Source of the DNA: Pseudomonadota bacterium | GTDB taxonomy: Bacteria; Pseudomonadota; Alphaproteobacteria; Rhodobacterales; Rhodobacteraceae | Assembly (NCBI GenBank): GCA_038533575.1 | Contig: JBCAYL010000001.1 | Location: forward strand, 462,226-526,225 | Reading direction: 5' to 3' | Length of the DNA: 64,000 bases | In this document: piece by piece, positions 8,360-17,021 of the stretch | How the letters are laid out: each line of letters opens with the position of its first letter | Numbering within the stretch: position 1 is the first letter of the stretch | Notes under the pieces: model-generated | The model's database searches: none | Seen by the model: only the letters and a program-made list of their open reading frames with translations | Told to the model about the DNA's origin: nothing | Position numbers and translations under genes: made by a program

Positions 8360-9019
8360 ATGACGCGTGAAGAGTTTTCTCGCATCAAGGAAATGCCCGG
8401 GGAGGAGCGGATCGCGCGGCCCGGAGAGGTGGTGCTGCGTGAGCATGACACCTCGTCGCTGATGTACATCGTGCTCGAAGGGATGGGGCTGCGCTACAAG
8501 ACCCTGCCCGACGGCAGCAGGCAGGTCGTGGGCTTCATGTTTCCGGGCGATATGGTCGGGCTTCAAGCGGGCTTCTCGGACAAAATGGGCCACGCTCTCG
8601 AGGCGACCACCCAGATGCGATTGCGCACGCTGAAGACGCAGGATCTCGAGCGCACGTTCGAAGACGATCCGGAGCGCGCCCTGGCCATCACGCGCTTTGC
8701 GGTGGAGGAAGAGAGTGCTCTCGGAGAGGCTCTGGCGACCGTGGGACAGCGCGAGGCCATTGCCCGTTTGGCGTGGCTCTTCTGCAAGATCCACGACCGT
8801 CTCACGAGCATCGGCATGGACGAGGACGTCGGTCTTCCGCTGCCCTATCGGCAGCAGGATGTGGCAGACGCGCTGGGCCTTTCCCTGGTGCACACCAACA
8901 AGACGCTGGCCAAGCTGAAGCGAGACGATATCGCGAGCTGGACGGGCAAGACGCTTCACATCCACGACTTCAATCGCTTGCAGCAGCTTCTCGATGGGGC
9001 CGACATCAACGTGGGCTGA
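8360..9019 (+). CDS. Crp/Fnr-family transcriptional regulator
   Basis: 219 residues. N-terminal cyclic-nucleotide-type beta barrel (REHDTSSLMYIVLEGMGLRYK, GFMFPGDMVGL) and C-terminal winged helix with LPYRQQDVADALGLSLVHTNKTLAKLKRD. There is no N-terminal cysteine cluster, so it is not an FNR-type Fe-S sensor; it is closer to FixK/Dnr-like or unassigned Crp members. An AAGGAG site seven bases upstream favours the ATG at 8360 over the GTG one codon earlier. It stands alone, upstream of the SDR/nitrile hydratase genes; regulation of those genes is possible but not shown. Confidence 0.9.
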   Translation: MTREEFSRIKEMPGEERIARPGEVVLREHDTSSLMYIVLEGMGLRYKTLPDGSRQVVGFMFPGDMVGLQAGFSDKMGHALEATTQMRLRTLKTQDLERTFEDDPERALAITRFAVEEESALGEALATVGQREAIARLAWLFCKIHDRLTSIGMDEDVGLPLPYRQQDVADALGLSLVHTNKTLAKLKRDDIASWTGKTLHIHDFNRLQQLLDGADINVG

Positions 9020-9110
9020 CACATTTGACGCCTCGGGCTGAGCCCGGCGTCTTCTGCCTTTTCATGCAACGATCCTGCCTTTAGCCATGTGCGGCGAAGG
9101 AGACCGTTTC

Positions 9111-9872
9111 ATGAGCCATCTGTCAGGAAAGAGCGTCATCATCACCGGAGCAAGCCGCGGCATTGGAGCGGCCGCCGCACGCCATCTGGCCAAGGAAGGT
9201 GCTTTGGTCACGCTCGCAGCGCGATCCGCTGATGCCCTAGGCCAGATCGCGGAGGACATCCGGGAGGAGGGGGGCACCGCGTTGGCCCATCCCTGCAACA
9301 TCGCCGATCCCGATGACGTGAAAACCCTCATCGAGACAGCGTCAGCCGCCCATGGCGGCCTCGATCTGCTCGTCAACAACGCAGGGCTCATCGATCCGAT
9401 CGCCCGTCTCGAAGACAGCGACCCGGACGCGTGGTCGATGATCGTCGATGTCAATCTCAAGGGCGTCTATTACGGGATGCGCTTCGCGATCCCCGCGATG
9501 GCCGGATCCGGGACGATCATCAATATCTCCTCGGGCGCTGCGACGGGGGCGCTGGAGGGATGGTCCCACTACTGCGCCACGAAGGCGGCGGTCCTTTCCC
9601 TGACAAAGTGCGGGCACAAGGAGCATGGAGACAGTGGCATCACGGTCGTCGGCCTCTCTCCGGGGACGGTTGCGACGGAGATGCAGGTGCAGATCAAAGC
9701 CTCGGGCATCAATCCGGTGAGCCAGCTCGACCCCGAAGACCACATTCCCCCAGAATGGGTGGCGCAGGCCATTGCCTATCTGGCCGGGCCGGACGGTGCC
9801 GCGCATGCCGGGGGCGATTTCTCCATGAAGACAGCCGAGGGGCGCGCCGCGCTCGGGCTGCCCGCTCCGTGA
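9111..9872 (+). CDS. Short-chain dehydrogenase/reductase (SDR)
   Basis: 253 residues, classical SDR. Cofactor motif TGASRGIG near the N-terminus, NNAG in LLVNNAGL, catalytic serine in NISSGAATG and the YxxxK pair in HYCATKAAV. An NAD(P)(H)-dependent oxidoreductase of unknown substrate. The start is chosen for the GAAGGAGA site eight bases upstream; the frame is open slightly further. It is 43 bases ahead of nitrile hydratase alpha on the same strand and may share its transcript. Confidence 0.9.
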   Translation: MSHLSGKSVIITGASRGIGAAAARHLAKEGALVTLAARSADALGQIAEDIREEGGTALAHPCNIADPDDVKTLIETASAAHGGLDLLVNNAGLIDPIARLEDSDPDAWSMIVDVNLKGVYYGMRFAIPAMAGSGTIINISSGAATGALEGWSHYCATKAAVLSLTKCGHKEHGDSGITVVGLSPGTVATEMQVQIKASGINPVSQLDPEDHIPPEWVAQAIAYLAGPDGAAHAGGDFSMKTAEGRAALGLPAP

Positions 9873-9915
9873 CCTCACGGCTTGCGCGGGAGCGGGCATC
9901 TGAGCAGAGTGAGGC

Positions 9916-10524
9916 ATGCATGACGACCATCCCCACGACAATGCGCTGAGCGACATCGAGGCGCGGGTCAAGGCGCTCGAAACCATCTTGGTGGACAAAG
10001 GCCTCGTTGATCCGGCGGCCATTGACGAGATCATCGAGACCTATGCGGAGCGGGTCGGGCCCAAGAACGGCGCGCAGGTCGTCGCCCGCGCCTGGACAGA
10101 TCCGGATTTCGCGGCAGCACTGCGCGAAGACGCGACGACAGCCATTGCGAGCATGGGCTTCGAAGGCCGGCAAGCCGAGCACATGGAGGTGCTCTGGAAC
10201 GCGCCCGGCGTTCACAACATGGTCGTCTGCACCTTGTGCTCGTGCTACCCGTGGGCTGTGCTGGGGCTGCCGCCGGTCTGGTACAAGTCTCCCCCATACC
10301 GGTCCCGCGCCGTGGCAGAGCCGCGCGCTGTCCTTTCCGAATTCGGCGTCACGCTGCCCGAGGGCACGCGGATACGCGTGTGGGATTCGACCGCGGAAGT
10401 GCGGTATCTCGTCATTCCGGAACGTCCGGACGGGACAGACGGCTGGCCCTCGGAGAAACTGGCGACGCTCGTCACGCGCGATGCCATGATCGGGACGGGG
10501 CTTGCCCTCGCCCCGGGCGCGTGA
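9916..10524 (+). CDS. nthA: Nitrile hydratase alpha subunit, cobalt type
   Basis: 202 residues. The metal-binding claw is VCTLCSC with C105, C108 and C110, followed by YPW. Threonine in CTLCSC is typical of cobalt enzymes, whereas iron enzymes have CSLCSC. With the beta subunit it hydrates nitriles to amides in the cytoplasm. Other family features are [22 protein letters not shown] and the C-terminal [17 protein letters not shown]. The stop overlaps the beta-subunit GTG by four bases. No amidase gene lies nearby, so the amide product must be handled elsewhere. Confidence 0.95.
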   Translation: MHDDHPHDNALSDIEARVKALETILVDKGLVDPAAIDEIIETYAERVGPKNGAQVVARAWTDPDFAAALREDATTAIASMGFEGRQAEHMEVLWNAPGVHNMVVCTLCSCYPWAVLGLPPVWYKSPPYRSRAVAEPRAVLSEFGVTLPEGTRIRVWDSTAEVRYLVIPERPDGTDGWPSEKLATLVTRDAMIGTGLALAPGA

Positions 10525-11183
10525 TCGGCCCCCAGGACCTCGGCGGGCGCGGCGGCTTCGGCCCTGTGCGGCCCGAGGAAAACGAACCGGTCTTTCATGC
10601 TCCGTGGGAGGGGCGGGCGCTGGGCCTCACGCTCACCGCTGGTGCACTGGGTCACTGGACGCTCGATGAAAGCCGCCATGCCCGAGAGTGCCTGCCACCC
10701 GCATTCTACCTCGACGCCTCCTACTACGACATCTGGCTCACGGCTCTCGAAGCGCTCCTTGAACGCCACGGCGAGGTGAGCGCCGAGGAACGCGCGCGCG
10801 GGGAATGCCATCGCCCCGGGCTGCGGCCGGAGCGGCGCCTGAAAGCGTCGGACGTCGCAGCGGTCCTTCGTCGGGGCGGGCCGGTGGATCGAGAGCCGCG
10901 TCATGCCGCGCGCTTCCAGGTTGGGGACAAGGTGATCACTCGGCACGATCGAACGCCCGGGCACACGCGCTTGCCGGGATACGCCATGGGGAAGACGGGC
11001 GAGATCGTCGCCATCCGAGGATGTCACGTCTTCCCGGACGCTCATGCGCATGGCCGGGGGGACGAGCCGGAATGGCTCTATGCCGTCGCCTTCACCGCCA
11101 GCGAACTCTGGGGTGCGGGCGCGGAGAATGCGCAGGATGACGTGATGATCGATGCGTTCGAGCCTTACCTCTGCCATGACTGA
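10521..11183 (+). CDS. nthB: Nitrile hydratase beta subunit
   Basis: 220 residues. It begins with a GTG in a GTGA overlap with the alpha gene, giving [16 protein letters not shown], the family's usual N-terminal motif. The C-terminal half shows the SH3-like fold region [33 protein letters not shown] and ends with a [12 protein letters not shown] segment. It forms the hetero-oligomeric active site with the alpha subunit; the cobalt is bound by alpha, but beta arginines contact the oxidised cysteines. The frame is open upstream of the GTG, but that stretch is only the alpha gene's shadow. Confidence 0.93.
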   Translation: MIGPQDLGGRGGFGPVRPEENEPVFHAPWEGRALGLTLTAGALGHWTLDESRHARECLPPAFYLDASYYDIWLTALEALLERHGEVSAEERARGECHRPGLRPERRLKASDVAAVLRRGGPVDREPRHAARFQVGDKVITRHDRTPGHTRLPGYAMGKTGEIVAIRGCHVFPDAHAHGRGDEPEWLYAVAFTASELWGAGAENAQDDVMIDAFEPYLCHD

Positions 11184-11472
11184 TCCCGCGCCCCCCTTTG
11201 ATACGCCATGGCAGGCGCAACTCTTCGGGATCACCGTGGCCTTGCAGGAAAAAGGCGCGTTCTCAGCGGCGCAATGGGCCGACGCCTTGGGCGCAGAGCT
11301 GGCAGGGGAAACGCGCTCTGGCAATGACGCGTATTGGAAGGCGTGGCTCCGAGCCTTCGAGGCGATCCTCGCCAAAGCCAAGCTCGCCAACGCCACGGAG
11401 ATCGCGGATCTCACGCGCGCCTGGCAGGCCGCGGCTCGGGCCACGCCCCACGGCCAGCCGATTGAGCTGTGA
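11176..11472 (+). CDS. Nitrile hydratase activator/accessory protein
   Basis: 98 residues, starting [18 protein letters not shown] with the ATG inside the end of the beta gene (8-base overlap). The sequence WQAQLFGITVALQEKGAFSAAQWADALGAEL resembles the N-terminal helical part of the beta subunit. That is the hallmark of the P14K/NhlE-type activators that load cobalt into the alpha subunit by subunit swapping. Third and last gene of the operon; a converging SDR gene ends 26 bases further on. Confidence 0.85.
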   Translation: MTDPAPPFDTPWQAQLFGITVALQEKGAFSAAQWADALGAELAGETRSGNDAYWKAWLRAFEAILAKAKLANATEIADLTRAWQAAARATPHGQPIEL

Positions 11473-11498
11473 CGCGGGTTTGACGGACGCCTACCAGA

Positions 11499-12236
11499 CT
11501 AGAGCTTCGGGCGCGTCAGTTTTTCGTAGAGGCCCTTGCGGAGCAGCCGCCCCACGGGGCCCGGCGCGATGCGGCCCGCAGCAGCCATGAGCTTCGCCTT
11601 CCCACCCGGTATGATGGACCTCTTTCCCGCAGCGAGGCCAGCCAGGATGATGCGCGCGGCGTCTTCCGGCGCAAGCCGTGCGGCAACCGTCTTCGCATCG
11701 TTTTCCGGCGCGTATCGGGCCGCGTGATCCGTGGCGAGCGGCCCCGGAAAGACGATCGCCGCGGATTGGCCCGGTGGAAGCGCCTTGTCGAGGGATCGCG
11801 CAAAGCTGGCGATACCGTCCTTCGAGGCGGCATAGGACACGGCGCCGGGGTAGCCTGTGAAGGTCGACAGCGAACCTATGAAGGCGTGCTTGGAGTTGGC
11901 TGCCATGGCGCCTGTGGCGAGGAGATGCGCCGTGATGGCGACCGGTGCACGAAAGTTCAGGTCAAGGATGCGCTTGTGGTGCTCGGCGGGGATGTCCTCG
12001 AAGGGGCCGGTGCCCGAAATGCCAGCCGAGTGAATGATGAGCTCTATGGGCCCGAGCGCTGCGATCTGCGCCGGAGCCTCGGCATCCGTCAGATCGAGCG
12101 ACAGTGTCTCCATGGGCAGCAGGGCCAGGTCCGCCTCCGACAGATCGACGGCGACGACATCTCGGCCATCTTCCATGGCCGCGAGGGCGAGCGCGCGCCC
12201 GAGGCCGTTGGCCCCACCGGTGATCACCGTTCTCAT
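11499..12236 (-). CDS. Short-chain dehydrogenase/reductase
   Basis: 245 residues with TGGANGLGRA cofactor motif, SAG in IIHSAGISG, catalytic serine in FIGSLSTFTG and YAASK. The C-terminal tail (AAGKRSIIPGGKAKLMAAAGRIAP) resembles COG0300-type SDRs that act on lipid-like substrates. It overlaps the upstream SDR gene by four bases (ATGA), so the two are translationally coupled. Substrate unknown. Confidence 0.88.
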   Translation of the reverse strand: MRTVITGGANGLGRALALAAMEDGRDVVAVDLSEADLALLPMETLSLDLTDAEAPAQIAALGPIELIIHSAGISGTGPFEDIPAEHHKRILDLNFRAPVAITAHLLATGAMAANSKHAFIGSLSTFTGYPGAVSYAASKDGIASFARSLDKALPPGQSAAIVFPGPLATDHAARYAPENDAKTVAARLAPEDAARIILAGLAAGKRSIIPGGKAKLMAAAGRIAPGPVGRLLRKGLYEKLTRPKL

Positions 12237-12907
12237 GGCTTGCCACCGAAAGCGTGCCGCAGCGTAAAAAGGGGCCCCATGCGCGCGTTGCGCCCACGGG
12301 CCACGCTCGCGGCGATGCTGCGAGCCACGATCGCGGGCGACGTGAAAAACCGCCGTGCCGCGATGTCACCGAGCCCCGCCTTGTCATGCATGCCCGTGGC
12401 GGTAGGGCCGGGATGTATCATGAGCACGGTCACGCGCCCCTCCCATTCAAGGGCCAGCGCCCGGGCGGCACCGTCGAGCGCCGCCTTCGTCGCGGCGTAT
12501 ACGCTGAAGTCACCATGGGCCCCGCGCGCAGCGGTCGATCCGATGAACGCCAGGGTGCCGCCCCTCAGCCGCGGGAGGAGAGCCTGCCCCAAGAGGAGCG
12601 GTGCGAGCGTGTTGAGCGCGATCATCTGCGCGATCTCCTCTCCCGTGTGCTCTTCCGGGCGCCCCACTTTGCCTGCGCCGGCATTGAGAATCGCGGCATC
12701 GAGTGTCTCCGGTAGGGCATTGAGCAGCTCTGAAGGATCCCCCGTCGCATCGTGGCGGATATACTCGCATCCCGATGGCAAGGGAGGCTCGATATCTCCT
12801 TCCGCGCGGCGGCCGGTTGCGAATACCTGCCAGCCTTGGGCAGCGTAATGGGCGCAGAGCGCGCGGCCGATGCCATCCGATCCGCCGGTGATGAGAACCT
12901 TGGGCAC
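12233..12907 (-). CDS. Short-chain dehydrogenase/reductase
   Basis: 224 residues from a GTG start (VPKVLITGGSDGIGRALC) preceded by GGAAAGGAA. TGGSDGIG cofactor motif, NAG in AILNAGAG, catalytic region FIGSTAARGAHGDFSVYAATKAA. The frame is open another 110 codons upstream but those residues are Arg/Pro-rich and overlap the CoA-transferase gene, so they are rejected. It is the middle gene of a CoA-transferase-SDR-SDR run; two SDRs of different sequence may act as partners or in sequence. Confidence 0.85.
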   Translation of the reverse strand: MPKVLITGGSDGIGRALCAHYAAQGWQVFATGRRAEGDIEPPLPSGCEYIRHDATGDPSELLNALPETLDAAILNAGAGKVGRPEEHTGEEIAQMIALNTLAPLLLGQALLPRLRGGTLAFIGSTAARGAHGDFSVYAATKAALDGAARALALEWEGRVTVLMIHPGPTATGMHDKAGLGDIAARRFFTSPAIVARSIAASVARGRNARMGPLFTLRHAFGGKP

Positions 12908-12930
12908 GGTATTCCTTTCCGTCTGGCGCG

Positions 12931-14046
12931 CTAGGCGTCGTAATCGCCAAGCTTCGGCGCTGGCAGATCGAGCGCGAGCGTGGAGCGGGAGAACTTGAGA
13001 GGCGTGCGCAAGGCAGGGATGCCGCCCGGCGCGATCTTGAGCCCGCGCGCGTCGATCTGGGGATCCGCGAGGGCCTGGGCCACGGTGTTGATCGGCGCGG
13101 CTGGCACCGCGACGGCGACGAGGGCTGCGATGAGATCGTCGCGCGGCCATCTCGCGATGACATCGGCGAGCATCGGCACAAGCGTGTCGCGATGCTCGAT
13201 CCTGTCCTGGTTCGTCTTGAACCTCGGGTCGGCGGCCCAATCGGGGCGCTCGATCACCGTGCAGAGCTTCGTGAAGAGGTTCGAGTTCCCGCAGGCGATG
13301 ATGATGGGGCCGTCAGCGGCGTCGAAGGTCTGGTAGGGTACGATGGACGGATGCGCATTTCCCATGCGCTTCGGGCTTTGTCCCGTGGCGAGGCACGAGG
13401 ACGCCTGGTTGGCCATCATCGCGACCATCGAGTCCATGAGGGCAAGGTCGATATGCTGGCCTCTCCCGGTGCGCGCGCGGTCCGCGAGGGCTGCTTGGAT
13501 CCCGATGACCCCGTAAAGCGCTGTGAAGAGATCGGCCAAGGCGACGCCTACCTTCTGCGGCGGCCCATGGGCCTCGCCGGTGACGTCCATGATGCCCGAA
13601 AAGCCCTGGATGAGGGCATCGTAGCCTGCATGCTGCGCATAGGGGCCGTCCTGCCCGAAACCCGTCACCGACGCGTAGATGAGCGCGGGGTGGTCGGCTT
13701 CGAGCGAGGCGTAATCGAGGCCGAATTTTGCGAGACCGCCCACCTTGAAGTTTTCTATGACGACGTCGGCATCGGCGATGAGCGCCTTGACCCGGGCTAG
13801 GTCAGCTTCGTCCGATAAGTCTGCGACAAGGCTCCGCTTTCCCCGGTTGCAGCAAAAGAAGTAGGTGGCGGATCTATCTCCGTCGCGGTCGATGTAATGC
13901 GGCCCCCAAGATCGGGTTTCGTCTCCCTGTGGGCTTTCGACCTTGATCACCTCGGCCCCGAGATCGGCAAGCGTTTGGCCCATCATCGGGCCTGCCAAGA
14001 CCCGGGCAAGCTCGATCACTTTCAATCCCTCGAGGGGTGCGGTCAT
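12931..14046 (-). CDS. CaiB/BaiF family (family III) CoA-transferase
   Basis: 371 residues. Opening GLKVIELARVLAGPMMGQTLADLGAEVIKVE is the family signature, NRGKRSLVADL is the CoA-binding region, and the aspartate in LALMDSMVAMM corresponds to the catalytic Asp that forms the acyl-anhydride. Transfers CoA between carboxylic acids; substrate not identifiable. A single-domain protein of usual length. It lies 24 bases upstream of an SDR gene and 47 bases downstream of the photolyase-like gene. Confidence 0.9.
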   Translation of the reverse strand: MTAPLEGLKVIELARVLAGPMMGQTLADLGAEVIKVESPQGDETRSWGPHYIDRDGDRSATYFFCCNRGKRSLVADLSDEADLARVKALIADADVVIENFKVGGLAKFGLDYASLEADHPALIYASVTGFGQDGPYAQHAGYDALIQGFSGIMDVTGEAHGPPQKVGVALADLFTALYGVIGIQAALADRARTGRGQHIDLALMDSMVAMMANQASSCLATGQSPKRMGNAHPSIVPYQTFDAADGPIIIACGNSNLFTKLCTVIERPDWAADPRFKTNQDRIEHRDTLVPMLADVIARWPRDDLIAALVAVAVPAAPINTVAQALADPQIDARGLKIAPGGIPALRTPLKFSRSTLALDLPAPKLGDYDA

Positions 14047-14092
14047 GGGGGCCTCCTTGCCATGCGTGGCCGTGGCCCCCGTCTCCCTTCCG

Positions 14093-15286
14093 TCAGGCAG
14101 CTTGGGCGCTTTGCCGTTCCTTCAGAAGCCTAGGGATTTTCTCCTTGAACTTGAAGAAGCCCTTGTCGGCGAAAGGCCACGCTGCCGCGTCATAGGCGCG
14201 GACTTGGCGGCAAAGATCGACGCCCTTCTGCGCAAGCTGCCGCTCGGAGAGCTTGAGCTCGTCCGCGATGGGCCCTGCCGGTGCATGGGCCGTCACGATC
14301 TGCTCGATCCCGTGCCGTTCTGCCCAAGCCGCCAGATCGGTGGACAGGATCTGCGGCGCATCGGCGATCCCGTATCGCGCGGCCGCATCATCGGTCAGCC
14401 CCTCCCGAAACGCGACGACGCGCTCTGCCGGGTCGAGCGGGGTGCCGTGGTTGTGCGGCTTCAGGACGAGGGCTTCCTTGTGGTCCATGCGCATGATGTC
14501 GGTCGGGCTCAGATCCTCCCAGTGCAGCAATACCGCCGTTGCCTTCCCCGGTGTCGTGGGCTCTGTCACCGGCACGGGGCCTGCCGCGTCGAAAGGTGCA
14601 TCCTCGAGCGGTTGGGGGTCCTTGTTGAGGCCGTCGGGCTTGAAGCGGCGTTCGGTGTACCTGTGGATGTTGTCGGCCTTGGCGGCATAGACGCGTCCCC
14701 GTGTCTGGATACCGGCAACCCATCGCCAGCCCAGCGTGTTGGAGGCCGGGTCTCCGTCGAGCAGGTTGCGCAGGAAGAAATCAGCGCCGAGCTCCCACGG
14801 CAATTCCAAGGTGAAGATCCAGATCGACGCAAACCACATGCGCGCGTGGTTGTGCAGATAGCCGGTGTCGGTGAGCTGGTTGGCCCAGTAATCGAAACAG
14901 TCGATGCCGGTTTCGCCGTTGCACGCCGTCTCCCAGTCCTTTCGGAGGCGGCGGTCCTTTTCGAGAGCTGTTACGGCGTCATCGAGGTCGCGTTGGTAGC
15001 GATCCCATGCCTCCGGGCGGCGTTCCATCCAGCCTTTCCAGTAGGTGCGCCAGTAGACTTCCTGAATGAATTTCTCGGCGGTCGACGGGGCGTATTTCGA
15101 CAGCGTGGCGTCGATCACTTCGCCCTCGGTGATCGCGCGATGGCGGATATAGGGCGACAGCTGTGAGACATGCGGGTGCCCCGGCAGGTCGTAGTTGCGC
15201 TTGGCGGCGTAATCGCGCCCGGCCTTAGGGATGAAGCCGTTCAATCGCTCGAGCGCGGCGGTGCGGGTCGGTGCAAATTGTGTCAT
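14093..15286 (-). CDS. Photolyase-like FAD protein with apparently permuted domains
   Basis: 397 residues. The N-terminus goes straight into the helical FAD-binding domain of photolyases/cryptochromes: RNYDLPGHPHVSQLSPYIRH, then FIQEVYWRTYWKGW, LHNHARMWFASIWIF and SNTLGWRWVAGIQTRG. The usual N-terminal alpha/beta antenna domain is absent. Instead residues about 250-390 follow the FAD domain and look like that domain: ATAVLLHWEDL, AWAERHGIEQIVTAHAPAGP, VDLCRQVRAYDAAAWPF, GFFKFKEKIPRLL. The likely role is light-dependent DNA repair or blue-light sensing. It sits upstream of the CoA-transferase/SDR genes and may lead their transcript. Confidence 0.82.
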   Translation of the reverse strand: MTQFAPTRTAALERLNGFIPKAGRDYAAKRNYDLPGHPHVSQLSPYIRHRAITEGEVIDATLSKYAPSTAEKFIQEVYWRTYWKGWMERRPEAWDRYQRDLDDAVTALEKDRRLRKDWETACNGETGIDCFDYWANQLTDTGYLHNHARMWFASIWIFTLELPWELGADFFLRNLLDGDPASNTLGWRWVAGIQTRGRVYAAKADNIHRYTERRFKPDGLNKDPQPLEDAPFDAAGPVPVTEPTTPGKATAVLLHWEDLSPTDIMRMDHKEALVLKPHNHGTPLDPAERVVAFREGLTDDAAARYGIADAPQILSTDLAAWAERHGIEQIVTAHAPAGPIADELKLSERQLAQKGVDLCRQVRAYDAAAWPFADKGFFKFKEKIPRLLKERQSAQAA

Positions 15287-15334
15287 GGCAAGGGAGGTAG
15301 GCCCCGCCTTACCCAGTCAAGCCACGACCTCCGC

Positions 15335-16120
15335 CTAGTCGGCCGATGCCAGGGCGCCCTGGCAGGCGCGCATGTAGCGCTGGCCGAGCACCATGTCCCA
15401 GCCCACATAGTAGCCGCCGCGGATCTTCTCGGCGGTCTCGCCGAGGGCTGCCCATCCATCATGGATGAGCGTGACGCGCGTGCCGTTGGGCTGCGCTTCG
15501 AAACGGACATCGATGAAGGTCGCCTCGTCTTCGGGCCGCCCGACATGCCACCGGATCGCCACGCGGCGTCCCGGTTCCCAGGCGGTGAATTTGCCCCAAG
15601 GGTGTCGCGTTCCGTCGCGCTTGGTTTCCTCGATGAGGCCGCCCTCCCTGTCTTCGATCGTGACGCGTGTGGGGGTTGCGTCATCCTCGGCGGACAGGGA
15701 ATGGCTTTCGACGGGCCACCATGTGGGGAGGCCATTCGTGAAGAGGTCGAACGCCTCCTCGGGAGGCAAAGGGACAGTGATGATCTTCACGACAGGATCC
15801 AGTGACATGGCAAGCTCCTTCGCGCGGTTTTGCGCTTCATGGGCGTAGGAGGCGAGGGCATCCTCCCACAGGGCGTCGGCATAGGCTTTGAGTGCCGCGA
15901 GGCTGCCTGCAGACAGTCGATAGATGCGGCGGTTCCCCTGGCGCACGCAGGTGACGAGGCCCGCCTCCGCAAGCACCTTGAGGTGCTGCGAGACGGCAGG
16001 CCGCGAAATGGGCAACGGTTCGGCGAGTTGCGCGACCGGCGCGGGGCCGTGGCGCAGCCGCTCGACGAGGGCTGCCCTGTTAGTGTCGGCGAGAGCCGCG
16101 AAGACCGTGCAGTCAGACAT
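15335..16120 (-). CDS. ArsR-type HTH fused to an SRPBCC (AHSA1-like) domain
   Basis: 261 residues. The N-terminal ~95 residues are an ArsR winged helix: ALADTNRAALVERLRHGPAPVAQLAE, then ISRPAVSQHLKVLAEAGLV and GNRRIYRLSA. It lacks the metal-binding CVC motif. The second half, from KIITVPLPPEEAFDLFT, is an SRPBCC/START-like domain ending GWAALGETAEKIRGGYYVGW. This combination is a known class of self-contained regulators in which the hydrophobic cavity may be the ligand sensor. Start MSDCTVFAAL is preferred to an ATG nine codons upstream. An inverted repeat about 40 bases upstream is a likely autoregulatory operator. Confidence 0.88.
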   Translation of the reverse strand: MSDCTVFAALADTNRAALVERLRHGPAPVAQLAEPLPISRPAVSQHLKVLAEAGLVTCVRQGNRRIYRLSAGSLAALKAYADALWEDALASYAHEAQNRAKELAMSLDPVVKIITVPLPPEEAFDLFTNGLPTWWPVESHSLSAEDDATPTRVTIEDREGGLIEETKRDGTRHPWGKFTAWEPGRRVAIRWHVGRPEDEATFIDVRFEAQPNGTRVTLIHDGWAALGETAEKIRGGYYVGWDMVLGQRYMRACQGALASAD

Positions 16121-16161
16121 GGCGGCACTATAAGCCAATCTTGACAATAAGTCATCATTGC

Positions 16162-16177
16162 GTAAGTGCTGACTTAC
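16162..16177. promoter_or_regulatory. Inverted repeat upstream of the ArsR-SRPBCC gene
   Basis: GTAAGT-GCTG-ACTTAC, a perfect 6-base palindrome with a 4-base centre. A further half-site (ATAAGTCA at 16147-16154) lies nearer the gene. The position 42-57 bases upstream of the start fits an ArsR-type operator overlapping the promoter. Confidence 0.55.
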
Positions 16178-16288
16178 ATATTCATCCCAGAGCGCGGAGC
16201 GGTCGCCCTTGTAGCCCCTAGGGCGCGGAACTAAGACTCCGTTAGGCCGCTTCGGCTAAGGCCCAATTCAGCACAGACAGGCAAGCGC

Positions 16289-16912
16289 ATGATCGACCCA
16301 CGTGAAACCTACATGAACCTCGTGCCCATGGTGGTCGAACAGACCAGCCGCGGCGAGCGGGCCTATGACATCTTTTCGCGGCTCCTGAAGGAGCGCATCG
16401 TCTTCATCAACGGACCGATCCACTCGGGCATGACCCACTTGGTGGTGGCGCAGCTTCTTCACCTCGAGGCGGAGAACCCGAAAAAAGAGATCTCGATGTA
16501 CATCAACTCGCCGGGCGGCGAGGTGACGGCGGGCATGAGCATCTACGACACGATGCAGTACATCCGCCCGAAGGTGTCGACGTTGGTCTGCGGTCTGGCC
16601 GCGTCCATGGGATCCATGATCGCCATCGGCGGGGAGCCGGGCATGCGCTTTGCACTCCCCAACGCGGAGATCATGGTCCATCAGCCCTCGGGCGGGATGC
16701 AGGGCGTGGCCGAGGACATCCTGATTTCCGCACGCCACATCGAGAAAACGCGCGAGCGCTTCTACCAACTCTACATGAAGCATTCCGGGCAGGATTATGA
16801 GACGGTCCGTGACGCTCTGGACCGCGACAAGTGGATGACCCCGGAGGAAGCGAAAGAGTGGGGCCACATTGATGAAATTGTCGAAAAAGCAGAGGCCCTG
16901 AGCGAGGATTGA
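16289..16912 (+). CDS. clpP: ATP-dependent Clp protease proteolytic subunit
   Basis: 207 residues. The serine protease triad is complete: S106 in [10 protein letters not shown]131 in IMVHQPSGG and D180 in LDRDKWM. The oxyanion loop [11 protein letters not shown] is also present. It assembles as a double heptamer and degrades unfolded or tagged proteins fed by ClpX (encoded 109 bases downstream) or ClpA. N-terminus [19 protein letters not shown] is typical, with processing expected near residue 14. A heat-shock promoter is expected upstream, but no clear sigma-32 type site is visible. Confidence 0.97.
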   Translation: MIDPRETYMNLVPMVVEQTSRGERAYDIFSRLLKERIVFINGPIHSGMTHLVVAQLLHLEAENPKKEISMYINSPGGEVTAGMSIYDTMQYIRPKVSTLVCGLAASMGSMIAIGGEPGMRFALPNAEIMVHQPSGGMQGVAEDILISARHIEKTRERFYQLYMKHSGQDYETVRDALDRDKWMTPEEAKEWGHIDEIVEKAEALSED

Positions 16913-17021
16913 TCCCGCTTTTTGCCATTGTGGCTCCGGCGGGATGCTCATAGGCTTCCTCTTCAGAATTACGCGGTTCACACGCATTGGGGAGCGGGCA
17001 TTCCCCGGAAGGACAAGAGCG

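Noticed and set aside
16201-16288. Possible heat-shock (sigma-32) promoter before clpP
   Set aside because: CTTG occurs near 16208 but no matching -10 at the right distance could be identified with confidence.
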